From NCBI GenBank assembly GCA_003213455.1, contig QCMX01000005.1, positions 1 to 46,797 of the forward strand: a stretch of 46,797 nt of DNA, given 5' to 3'. Below are positions 9,194 to 17,520 of the stretch, piece by piece. Source of the stretch: SAR86 cluster bacterium AG-422-P06. Its GTDB lineage: Bacteria > Pseudomonadota > Gammaproteobacteria > Magnimaribacterales > TMED112. The position numbers and the translations under genes were made by a program. The notes beneath the pieces were generated by a model, which was not told the DNA's origin, ran no database searches, and saw nothing but the letters and a program-made list of their open reading frames with translations. The stretch's first letter is position 1. Every line of letters begins with the position of its first letter.

Positions 9194-10417
9194 TTGTCAG
9201 TGATAAATGATATTCAAAATAGCCTAATAAAAAAAGAGTCAATATTCGGACCAGATAATTATAAGCCTTTACCAGTTGTATTATCAAAAGCAAAAGGGGT
9301 TTGGGCATGGGACGTAAATGAAAAGAAATATCTTGATATGATGTCAGGTTATTCGGCTGTAAGTCATGGACATGCACATCCTGAACTTTTAAGAGTTTTT
9401 CATGAACAATCAAGCAAACTTTCTTTAACTTCAAGAGCATTCTATACAGATACACTAGGACCATACTTAGAGACCATCACAAAAATGAGTGGTTTTGAAA
9501 TGTGCTTGCCGATGAATTCGGGAGCTGAAGCAGTAGAGACAGCAATCAAATCATCAAGAAGGTGGGCGTATAGAACTAAGAAAGTTGAGCCAGGCAAGGC
9601 TGAAATAATAGTAGCAGACGGCAACTTTCATGGCAGAACAACAACAATAATTAGTTTCTCTACTGATGAAAATTCTAGAGACGATTTTGGTCCTCATACT
9701 CCAGGTTTTTTAGCTGTAAAGTATGGTTGCTCAGAGTCCATTGAAGCTGCAATCAATGAAAATACCGCTGCTGTATTAATAGAGCCTATCCAGGGCGAGG
9801 CTGGGATTGTAGTGCCTCCAGCAGAGTATTTGCCAGAAGTTAGAGAAATCTGTACAAAACACAACGTTTTGATGATTTTAGATGAAATACAATCTGGGTT
9901 AGGAAGGACAGGAAAATTATTTGCATATCAGCATTCAAATATACAGCCAGATGGATTAATTCTTGGTAAAGCATTAGGAGGAGGCTTTATGCCTGTTTCA
10001 TGTTTTTTATCCTCTGAAGAAGTTCTTCATTGGATGAATCCAGGGTCTCATGGTTCAACTTTTGGGGGCAACCCTCTTGCTGCAGCAATAGCAAAGAGGT
10101 CTCTTGAGCTGCTTGAAGAAGATGGCCTAATTGAAAACAGCAAATTAATGGGCGACTACTTCAAAGAATCTCTTCTTAATATGAACTCAAAAATTATTAA
10201 AGAGATAAGAGGAAAGGGCTTATGGCTCGGCGTAGAAATTGATCCTGACCTAATTTCTGGAAAAGACTTATCAAAAATGTGCCTAGATCATGGAATACTT
10301 TGCAAAGAGACTCATGAAACAACTATAAGATTTGCTCCACCTTTGGTCATTACTAAAGAGGAATTAGATTGGGGTCTAGATAAGATCAAAGAAGTCTTCA
10401 CCAAAATAACAGGCTAA
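9194..10417 (+). CDS. rocD: Ornithine aminotransferase (class III PLP aminotransferase)
   Basis: FGPDNYKPLPVVLSKAKGVWAWDVNEKKYLDMMSGYSAVSHGHAHPE...LDEIQSGLGRTGKLFA...GKALGGGFMPVS; TTG start (or GTG 9200). Confidence 0.9.
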   Translation: MSVINDIQNSLIKKESIFGPDNYKPLPVVLSKAKGVWAWDVNEKKYLDMMSGYSAVSHGHAHPELLRVFHEQSSKLSLTSRAFYTDTLGPYLETITKMSGFEMCLPMNSGAEAVETAIKSSRRWAYRTKKVEPGKAEIIVADGNFHGRTTTIISFSTDENSRDDFGPHTPGFLAVKYGCSESIEAAINENTAAVLIEPIQGEAGIVVPPAEYLPEVREICTKHNVLMILDEIQSGLGRTGKLFAYQHSNIQPDGLILGKALGGGFMPVSCFLSSEEVLHWMNPGSHGSTFGGNPLAAAIAKRSLELLEEDGLIENSKLMGDYFKESLLNMNSKIIKEIRGKGLWLGVEIDPDLISGKDLSKMCLDHGILCKETHETTIRFAPPLVITKEELDWGLDKIKEVFTKITG

Positions 10418-10430
10418 AAATAGCTTTCCC

Positions 10431-10814
10431 ATGGTTATAAAAATTATTAAGTATGCAGGAACTAATGGTGCAGCATTTATTGTTGATTTTGCAGTACTAC
10501 TTGCCCTTGATTACTACACTGATTTCAGTAGAGTTTATACTTCATTCTTCTGTTATTTACTTGGTACTTGTGTAAGCTTCGTCTTAGCTAAAAATTTTGT
10601 TTTTGGAAGAGGTTGGCTTGCTAAAAAGCCTTTCATAGAGTTTCTTGCTTATTTTCTAGGTGGTGTAATTGGAGCAGTAATTACTGCAGTTGCTTTCTAT
10701 CTTCTTGCAGCAATTGAAGTTAATAATATTCTCATTCAGAAGATTATCGCTGGTATCTTTAGTTTCACTACTGTATTCATTTATAGAAATTACTTAGTAT
10801 TTAAAGATGACTGA
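10431..10814 (+). CDS. GtrA-like membrane protein
   Basis: KYAGTNGAAFIVDFAVLLALDYY...FVLAKNFVFGRGW...YRNYLVFKD; four predicted TM helices. Confidence 0.8.
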   Translation: MVIKIIKYAGTNGAAFIVDFAVLLALDYYTDFSRVYTSFFCYLLGTCVSFVLAKNFVFGRGWLAKKPFIEFLAYFLGGVIGAVITAVAFYLLAAIEVNNILIQKIIAGIFSFTTVFIYRNYLVFKDD

Positions 10815-12108
10815 AATCCAAAGAATGCTTTTAGAGGAATTTGGTGAACAAAAAGTTAAGTTTACTGAGGAATATTTCGAAAAATATGGAACAGATTGGT
10901 ATAAAGAAATAAAGCCTGATCCTCTAGCAATATTTTTTCCTGAATCTGAATCTGACTTAAAAAATGTTGTCTTATTTGCTAACAAAAGAAATCAGCCAAT
11001 TGTAATATCAGGAGGACGCACAGGATTATGTGGTGGTGCAACTGCTGCAAATAAGGAGCTAATCGTTTCATTAGAAAAAATGAATAAGATTGAGTGGTCT
11101 GATGAAAAAAAACAAGTAGTTTGTGAAGCAGGAGCTATCACAGATGTTGTAAAAGATTTTGCTGATAGTCACGGTAGATTACTACCAATATCATTAGCTT
11201 CATCATCATCAAGTTCAGTAGGTGGAAATGTTGCTACAAATGCAGCAGGATCAAAATTCATACGCTACGGGTCCACAAAAGAACATGTTGCTTGTATAAA
11301 AGTGCTACTTGCTAATGGAGAAGTGCTAAAGCTGCAAAAAGAAATTGCAAAAGATGCTACAGGACCAAATTTGATGGAATTATTCTTTGGTTCTGAAGGG
11401 TCATTAGGCATTATATTTGAAATTGTTTTTAATACTTGTGAAAAGCCAAAATTTTTAGAAACAGTTTTGCTCAGAAGCGATAATATTGATGCAGTGAAGG
11501 ATCATATTCTTTCTCCTGAGATAAAAAAATGCATTTCCTCTGTAGAGTACTGGGATGAAAATTGCCAAACTTTAATAGGTGACATTCCTGAAAAAAAATA
11601 TTTCATAGTTATTGAATTAGTTTCACAACTAGAAAAAGAGCTAGATAGTTGTCTAGAATTATTAGCTGAAAAGGACCTAAATATTGCGTTATTAAATTCA
11701 AAACAAGCAAAAGAAATTTGGGATAAAAGAGAGGATCTTCCAGTCATCTTGGCTGACAAGGGTGCTTATAAAATGGATGTCTCATTACCGCTTAATCAGT
11801 TGAGTAGTTTTCTAGATAAAATAAAAAATCTTGAAAGCAAAGAAATATATTCATTTGGCCACCTAGGAGATGGAAATATACATATAAATATTATTTCACC
11901 ATCTAAACAATCTGAGCTTATTGCATCAACTTATGAGCTTCTAAAAGAGTGCGATGGATCACCAAGTGCAGAACATGGAATTGGGCAAAGAAAAAAAGAC
12001 ATTTGGACTGAATTTGTTGAATACCAAGACAAGTTTAAATTGCTTAAAACCCTTAAAAAATCACTAGATCCAAAGAATTTGCTTGCCCCAAAAGTTTTTT
12101 TTGATTAA
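10807..12108 (+). CDS. FAD-binding oxidoreductase (GlcD / D-2-hydroxyacid dehydrogenase-like)
   Basis: PVVISGGRTGLCGGA-type FAD_binding_4 motif, GGNVATNAAGSKFIRYGSTKEHV, GEGSLGI-like GSEGSLGIIFE, C-terminal FGHLGDGNIHINI and EHGIGQ. Confidence 0.9.
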   Translation: MTEIQRMLLEEFGEQKVKFTEEYFEKYGTDWYKEIKPDPLAIFFPESESDLKNVVLFANKRNQPIVISGGRTGLCGGATAANKELIVSLEKMNKIEWSDEKKQVVCEAGAITDVVKDFADSHGRLLPISLASSSSSSVGGNVATNAAGSKFIRYGSTKEHVACIKVLLANGEVLKLQKEIAKDATGPNLMELFFGSEGSLGIIFEIVFNTCEKPKFLETVLLRSDNIDAVKDHILSPEIKKCISSVEYWDENCQTLIGDIPEKKYFIVIELVSQLEKELDSCLELLAEKDLNIALLNSKQAKEIWDKREDLPVILADKGAYKMDVSLPLNQLSSFLDKIKNLESKEIYSFGHLGDGNIHINIISPSKQSELIASTYELLKECDGSPSAEHGIGQRKKDIWTEFVEYQDKFKLLKTLKKSLDPKNLLAPKVFFD

Positions 12109-12121
12109 ACAAATAACTCGA

Positions 12122-12141
12122 AAACACTATATATAGTGTTT
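12122..12141. repeat. 20-nt perfect palindrome AAACACTATATATAGTGTTT
   Basis: Read directly; self-reverse-complementary; 13 nt after the oxidoreductase stop. Confidence 0.9.
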
Positions 12142-12231
12142 CACATAAGAATTAGCACAATATAAGCCAAATTTATATCTTCCCATAGCCTTATAAAACC
12201 TTATTAAAAGTAAATTTAAAATAATTTGTGA

Positions 12232-12256
12232 AATATGGTCTATTTTGTACCATATT
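12232..12256. promoter_or_regulatory. Inverted repeat AATATGGT-N9-ACCATATT (operator- or hairpin-like)
   Basis: 8-nt arms 12232-12239 and 12249-12256; a TTGTGA -35-like hexamer lies at 12226-12231. Confidence 0.6.
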
Positions 12257-12279
12257 CGTAACTATTACATGGGGGAATT

Positions 12280-12504
12280 ATGGATAGTTTAATGAAAACT
12301 GTTGTAGGATTTGTAAATGGTCTTACAGGTGTTCTAGTAGCCGTTTTAGGTTTAGGCATTGTTGCTCAAATCGTAATCGGTGATGCTTGGTTTGCTGGCG
12401 ATGTTATTGGTAACATCATGATGTATGTCGATATGTTGGGTGAAAACGGATTAGCTGGTCTAGTCGTGTTGCTCATCATTATGGGTGTACTTAACATCAA
12501 ATAA
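12280..12504 (+). CDS. Small two-TM membrane protein (paralog A)
   Basis: 74 aa, strong SD (GGGGGAATTATG), hydrophobic helices flanking MLGENGLAGLV; paralogous to next ORF. Confidence 0.8.
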   Translation: MDSLMKTVVGFVNGLTGVLVAVLGLGIVAQIVIGDAWFAGDVIGNIMMYVDMLGENGLAGLVVLLIIMGVLNIK

Positions 12505-12516
12505 AGTATAAATTCT

Positions 12517-12541
12517 GCATGAGGGGTTTAACCCCTCATGC
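12517..12541 (+). promoter_or_regulatory. 10-bp perfect hairpin GCATGAGGGG-TTTAA-CCCCTCATGC
   Basis: Arms 12517-12526 and 12532-12541; contains the GAGGGG SD-like sequence and ATG 12538. Confidence 0.85.
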
Positions 12542-12783
12542 CTTTAAATATGAAATTTTTTGATTTTAATTTTTCCGCTCTGAAAGGCTTTCTTGAAAAG
12601 CTCACAGAAGTACTTTTATTAGTAATTTCTGTTTCGCTATTAATGGGCGTTCTATTTGGACCAGATACAGCTTTTGTAGGATCTGTGTACCAAAACTTTG
12701 CAGCTATTCTGACTGATTTGGGTGAGAATGGGATTATTGCATTAGTCTCAGTAGCAATAATTTTTGCAGTCCTAAAAAAATAA
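12538..12783 (+). CDS. Small two-TM membrane protein (paralog B); possible alternative start ATG 12550
   Basis: 81 aa; LTEVLLLVISVSLLMGVLFG...DLGENGIIALVSVAIIFAVLKK aligns with paralog A (LGENG and ..II..VL.K). Confidence 0.75.
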   Translation: MPLNMKFFDFNFSALKGFLEKLTEVLLLVISVSLLMGVLFGPDTAFVGSVYQNFAAILTDLGENGIIALVSVAIIFAVLKK

Positions 12784-12795
12784 GAAGTTTAAAAT

Positions 12796-12872
12796 TGGTG
12801 GCTATGGGTGGACTTGAACCACCGACCCCAGCATTATGAATGCTGTGCTCTAACCAGCTGAGCTACATAGCC
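12796..12872 (-). tRNA. tRNA-Met elongator (CAT)
   Basis: Reverse complement GGCTATGTAGCTCAGCTGGTTAGAGCACAGCATTCATAATGCTGGGGTCGGTGGTTCAAGTCCACCCATAGCCACCA. Confidence 0.92.
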
Positions 12873-12912
12873 GAGGACACAATTATAAAGAAATAATTGT
12901 CTTTACACACTA

Positions 12913-14001
12913 TTAGACGTTAAATTTGAAATGAATTACATCACCATCTTTAACAATGTATTCCTTTCCTTCTAACCTTAGTTTTCCTTGTTCTTTTGCT
13001 TTTAGTTCGCCGCCACATTCAATATAGTCGTCGAATCCTATAACTTCTGCTTTGATAAAGCCTCTCTCAAAGTCAGTATGAATTTTCCCTGCAGCTTGAG
13101 GAGCTGTTGAATTTCTTTTAATAGACCATGCTCTTACTTCTTTGGGCCCAGCTGTAAAGTAAGAAAATAAATCCAACATCTCATAGCCTTTTCTAATAAT
13201 TGTATTCAACGCTGGTTCTTTTAAACCCATCATTTCAAGATATTCTTTCCTTTCCTCTTGTTCTAGATCAATTAATTCACCTTCTGCTTTTGCAAATACT
13301 TTTAGGATCTCAAGGTTATGTTGTTTTGCATACTCTTCTAATTCAGCGAGATGCATATTTTTTTCCTCATCTTCATGAATATTAGCAATAAAGAAGAATG
13401 GTTTACTGGTAACTAATTGAAGTTGTTTAAGGAATACCTTGTCATTATCTTCAAAATCAATATCTCGAACTGGTTTATTGTTATCTAAGTTAATTTGAAT
13501 TTTTTCCAAAATATCAAATTCTTTTTGAGTTGTTTTATCTCCACTTCTTAATTTTTTCTGTACTGATTCTCTTCTTTTGGATACGACTTCCAGGTCAGCA
13601 AGTATTAATTCTGTTTCAATTGTCTCGAGGTCATCGATAGGAGATACCCGCCCTTCAACATGGATAACATTTTCATCTTCAAAACACCTTATAACATGGG
13701 CAAAACATTGAGTTTCACGAATATGAGATAAAAATTTGTTTCCTAAGCCTTCTCCAGAGTGAGCTCCTTTCACAAGACCTGCAATATCAACAAATTCCAT
13801 AAAAGAAGGTATCACTTTCTCAGGGCTAACCAGATTAGAAAGTTTATTTAACCTTTCATCAGGTATATTTACTCTAGCTATATTTGGCTCAATGGTGCAA
13901 AAAGGAAAATTCTCAGCATCAATTTTTTGTGAGGTAAGGGCATTAAACAATGTTGATTTACCAACATTTGGGAGGCCAACAATACCACATTTGATACTCA
14001 T
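12913..14001 (-). CDS. ychF: Redox-regulated ATPase YchF
   Basis: CGIVGLPNVGKSTLFNALT...NFPFCTIEPNIARV; TGS domain at C-terminus. Confidence 0.97.
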   Translation of the reverse strand: MSIKCGIVGLPNVGKSTLFNALTSQKIDAENFPFCTIEPNIARVNIPDERLNKLSNLVSPEKVIPSFMEFVDIAGLVKGAHSGEGLGNKFLSHIRETQCFAHVIRCFEDENVIHVEGRVSPIDDLETIETELILADLEVVSKRRESVQKKLRSGDKTTQKEFDILEKIQINLDNNKPVRDIDFEDNDKVFLKQLQLVTSKPFFFIANIHEDEEKNMHLAELEEYAKQHNLEILKVFAKAEGELIDLEQEERKEYLEMMGLKEPALNTIIRKGYEMLDLFSYFTAGPKEVRAWSIKRNSTAPQAAGKIHTDFERGFIKAEVIGFDDYIECGGELKAKEQGKLRLEGKEYIVKDGDVIHFKFNV

Positions 14002-14567
14002 TTTGAGTGAAGGTCATTCATGGCTATCAGCCAGTCCTTATCCAATAACTGATCCAATGAACTTAATGTTTTTTTGAAAGCTTCATCAAGGCCTTTCTTC
14101 TCTTGAGGATTTGGTTTCTTAATGACCCAAGCATTTGTATCGTTTTTTATAGGAGGGTGTCCTATGCCAAATCTTAATCTCATAAAATCACTGCCCACTC
14201 TGTTAATAATGTCTTTTAAGCCGTTGTGACCGCTATGTCCACCACCATCTTTCAACTTAACTTCCCCAGGCTCTAAATCCATATCATCATGAACAACGAG
14301 CACGTCCTTTAATGACTTAACTTTATATTTTTTTAAGAGATTTAACGTTTTACCTGAATTATTTATATATTCATTTGGTTTTACTAATGCTATTGTGCTG
14401 TCGCCAATTAATAGTTCACCATAAAGGGCATCAAGTTTTTTTGTATCTTTCAATTCGACATTTAGATTATTTGCCAATAACTCGACGAAGTCATAGCCAG
14501 CGTTATGTCTTGTTTTCTTGTGTTTATCGCCAGGATTTCCTAGACCAACTATGCAAAGATCAAGCAA
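13998..14567 (-). CDS. pth: Peptidyl-tRNA hydrolase (TTG start inferred)
   Basis: CIVGLGNPGDKHKKTRHNAGYDFVELLA...VHDDMDLEPGEVKLKDGGGHSGHNGLKDI; track ORF extends upstream into rplY. Confidence 0.93.
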   Translation of the reverse strand: MLDLCIVGLGNPGDKHKKTRHNAGYDFVELLANNLNVELKDTKKLDALYGELLIGDSTIALVKPNEYINNSGKTLNLLKKYKVKSLKDVLVVHDDMDLEPGEVKLKDGGGHSGHNGLKDIINRVGSDFMRLRFGIGHPPIKNDTNAWVIKKPNPQEKKGLDEAFKKTLSSLDQLLDKDWLIAMNDLHSK

Positions 14568-14568
14568 G

Positions 14569-15276
14569 TTACTCGGATTTTTCCTCAGAATTATCTGAGT
14601 TATTTTCTTCAGGAGATTTTTCATCGCTTGATTCAGTACTTTCACCATCAGCACCCTCTTCAACATCATCGGTTTCTTCATCTTCAAAATCAAGAGCTCC
14701 GCCTTTAGCAGTGAGGACAGATACTAGAACTGGGTCTTGGCTTTTTAAGCTCGATGGAAAATCATAACTATCATTTTCACCAATGGAACTTAACCTTACC
14801 TTTTCTTTAGACTTTATTTCTTCCATATCCACTTCGATAAACTCTGGAATAGAATCTGGGCTTGAAAGGACAGAGACTTCTTTCAAAACATGGTTAATGA
14901 CCCCACCCTCAATTTTCACACCATAACATTTATCTTGATTCTTCAGTACAACAGGAACAACTACATTCACTTTTGTGCCTTTAGCAACTCTTTGTAAATC
15001 AATATGAGTGAAAATATTTTTAGCAGGATGTTTTTGAACTTCTTTGAAGACTACGTTTACGACCTTACCATCTAATTCAACTTCAACTACTGAGTTAAAT
15101 AGCCCATCGTTATTTATTATCTTTAGTAACTCATTATTTTTAACAAGAATTGGCTGAGGTGCATCTTTTCCTCCATAGATAATCCCTGGAATTTTATCTT
15201 CTTTATAGATAGCTGTTTTAGAGCTAAGGCCTCCGACCTTTTCTCTAACTTCAGCTTTTAATTTTAAACTTTCCAT
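14569..15276 (-). CDS. rplY: 50S ribosomal protein L25/Ctc
   Basis: L25 motif IPGIIYGG; TL5/CTC C-terminal domain with acidic tail; prs-rplY-pth synteny. Confidence 0.93.
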   Translation of the reverse strand: MESLKLKAEVREKVGGLSSKTAIYKEDKIPGIIYGGKDAPQPILVKNNELLKIINNDGLFNSVVEVELDGKVVNVVFKEVQKHPAKNIFTHIDLQRVAKGTKVNVVVPVVLKNQDKCYGVKIEGGVINHVLKEVSVLSSPDSIPEFIEVDMEEIKSKEKVRLSSIGENDSYDFPSSLKSQDPVLVSVLTAKGGALDFEDEETDDVEEGADGESTESSDEKSPEENNSDNSEEKSE

Positions 15277-16223
15277 TATCTAAACAACTCGCTTACTGAT
15301 TCACCTGTCATAAGTCTTGTTATTGCTTGTGACAAAATTGGTGCAATATCAAAGACGTCTATTTTAGGACATTTTTTCGATTTGTCACCAATATCTATAG
15401 AGTTTGATACCACCAACTTATCAATTGAGGATTTATTAAGATTTTCGATAGCATCTCCTGAAAGAACCGGATGTGTTATATAAGCAATTATTTCCTTAGC
15501 ACCTTTTTCTTTTAAGGCATGGCTAGCATTACTCAAAGTGCCTGCGGTATCGATTAAATCATCAGGAACAATACAAATCTTGCCTTCTACATCACCAATT
15601 AAGTTTATGACTTCCGATTCGTTAGCTTTCTCTCTCCTCTTATCTATTATTGCAAGATCTTGAACTCCTAATGTTTTAGCTACTGACCTTGCTCTTATAA
15701 CACCACCTGTATCTGGTGATACCACTTGTAAATCTTCGACTTTATGTTGGTCTAAGAGTCCTTTGACCATCAAGTTTGCCGTATAGATATTATCCATTGG
15801 GAAAGAAAAGAATCCTTGTATTTGCTCTGAATGGATATCTAATGTAATAATCCTTGTTGCTCCTGCATTTGAAAGCATATCTGCGACAACTCTTGCACTA
15901 ATTGGAACTCTTGCTGATCTAACTCTCCTATCTTGTCTAGAGTAGCCAAAATATGGAATTACAGCTGTGATTGACCTAACAGATGCTCTTTTTAATGCGT
16001 CAATAATAAGAATTAACTCCATTAAATTCTTTTCTGCTGGGTGATTGGTAGATTGAATAATAAATGTATCTTTGCCTCTAACATTTTCGTTTATTTCAAC
16101 GTTTATTTCGCCATCGCTAAAAGATCCAACTTTAAGAGAGCCTAGCTCTACGCCAAGGTTCTCAGCAACTTTTTCGGCTAATTTAGGATTTGAATTTCCT
16201 GTAAAAACTACTCTGTTATTCAT
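15276..16223 (-). CDS. prs: Ribose-phosphate pyrophosphokinase
   Basis: NRVVFTGNSNPKLAEKVAENLG...DLHSEQIQGFF-type motif; real start MNNRVV at 16223 since the track ORF enters the tRNA. Confidence 0.96.
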   Translation of the reverse strand: MNNRVVFTGNSNPKLAEKVAENLGVELGSLKVGSFSDGEINVEINENVRGKDTFIIQSTNHPAEKNLMELILIIDALKRASVRSITAVIPYFGYSRQDRRVRSARVPISARVVADMLSNAGATRIITLDIHSEQIQGFFSFPMDNIYTANLMVKGLLDQHKVEDLQVVSPDTGGVIRARSVAKTLGVQDLAIIDKRREKANESEVINLIGDVEGKICIVPDDLIDTAGTLSNASHALKEKGAKEIIAYITHPVLSGDAIENLNKSSIDKLVVSNSIDIGDKSKKCPKIDVFDIAPILSQAITRLMTGESVSELFR

Positions 16224-16233
16224 AATTAAAAAA

Positions 16234-16308
16234 TGGCTGGGGTGGTAGGATTCGAACCTACGCATGGAGGCATCAAAAGCCTCTGCCTTACCACTTGGCG
16301 ACACCCCA
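16234..16308 (-). tRNA. tRNA-Gln (TTG)
   Basis: Reverse complement TGGGGTGTCGCCAAGTGGTAAGGCAGAGGCTTTTGATGCCTCCATGCGTAGGTTCGAATCCTACCACCCCAGCCA; ispE-tRNAGln-prs synteny. Confidence 0.95.
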
Positions 16309-16313
16309 TCAAT

Positions 16314-17111
16314 CTAGTGATAGTATTCTAATCCTTTCACTTGAAAAACTCTAAAATTATTTTCAATTTTACCCATAATTAATTGAATTTCATCATCATT
16401 TGGGTTTTCGATGAATAATGTTGATCCTGTTCCACTCAATTTAAGTTTTTTTTGAGTATTTATTGAAAGTTTTTTGCAAAGAATATTAATAAATTCATTA
16501 AATTGATTATTTTCTTTGGTTATGACATCAAAAAAACTATTTAAAGACGTATCTACTTCAGAACTTATTTTAAGGTTACGAGACTCAAATAGTTGCTTAG
16601 TCGAAATTGATATTTTAGGAGTTACTAGCAAATATTTTGAATCATTGGAGTAATCCTCTGTGAATATCTGCCCACAGCCTTGAGCAAAAGTACTTTTTCC
16701 ATACAAGAAGACGGGAACATCTGCTCCTAGATCAAAGCAAATCTCTTCATAATCAAGCAAGCTAGGCTTGATGGAGTGGTAATTGCATAAAAACTTAAGT
16801 GTTGTTGCGCAATTAGAGCTTCCACCTCCTAACCCTCCGCCAATTGGTATATTTTTTCTGAGCGAAACTCTAAAATTTTGGCTGAAGTTAAATTTATTGT
16901 TAAACCAATTAATAGCATCCTGAATAGAATTATTTTGTTGGCTTAATTTAATATTAGAATCTAATAGAAAAGTTTCATTCTCTCTGAATTCAATTTCATC
17001 AAAGAGGTCTATTAGCTGAAAGTGTGTATTCAACTCATGGTAGCCATTTTTCAGTCTACCTGTGATATTCAAATAGCTATTTAGCTTTGCACATGATTTG
17101 TACTTATACAT
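16314..17111 (-). CDS. ispE: 4-diphosphocytidyl-2-C-methyl-D-erythritol kinase
   Basis: GHMP kinase motif PIGGGLGGGSSNCATTL; synteny. Confidence 0.95.
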   Translation of the reverse strand: MYKYKSCAKLNSYLNITGRLKNGYHELNTHFQLIDLFDEIEFRENETFLLDSNIKLSQQNNSIQDAINWFNNKFNFSQNFRVSLRKNIPIGGGLGGGSSNCATTLKFLCNYHSIKPSLLDYEEICFDLGADVPVFLYGKSTFAQGCGQIFTEDYSNDSKYLLVTPKISISTKQLFESRNLKISSEVDTSLNSFFDVITKENNQFNEFINILCKKLSINTQKKLKLSGTGSTLFIENPNDDEIQLIMGKIENNFRVFQVKGLEYYH

Positions 17112-17520
17112 TTTTTAGAAGCACCTTAACTTTCACATTATTTTCAGTAGAGAGATCAAACTTACAATTAGTGTTTTTGAGACATTGATTGCGAACAACA
17201 TATAAAAGCTCTTTAGGCTCTGGGAATATAGATTTTATATCTTTTAAGCCTTCATTTGATATTTTCCATACATCATTTGAGCTCTTTAAACTAGTGAATA
17301 AGGTCCCATTAATAGGCTCATAGAGATTAATTTTAATATTCCTCAAGTCAGTAGCCATTTCAACTAAAAAAATTGCTGAATAGTCTTTGGAAACATAAGA
17401 AAACTTTCCTTCAAGATTGTATGTTTGATTAGATGAATTTAAACTTGCACAGCTAGATAAGATGTATATTAAAAAAATAGAATAAAGTATGTTTTTAGGA
17501 AAATAATTATGGAGTTTCAT
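17104..17520 (-). CDS. lolB: LolB-like outer membrane lipoprotein
   Basis: Lipobox LSSC; LEGKFSYVSKDYSAIF; hemA-lolB-ispE synteny; sequence divergent. Confidence 0.7.
   Translation of the reverse strand: MKLHNYFPKNILYSIFLIYILSSCASLNSSNQTYNLEGKFSYVSKDYSAIFLVEMATDLRNIKINLYEPINGTLFTSLKSSNDVWKISNEGLKDIKSIFPEPKELLYVVRNQCLKNTNCKFDLSTENNVKVKVLLKNV

Noticed and set aside
10431-10814. O-antigen/serotype conversion island implied by GtrA
   Set aside because: No gtrB glycosyltransferase or phage genes nearby; a lone GtrA-like protein is common.
12280-12783. Holin or type I toxin-antitoxin interpretation of the small membrane pair
   Set aside because: No antisense RNA, lysin or antitoxin evidence; kept only as an unknown family.
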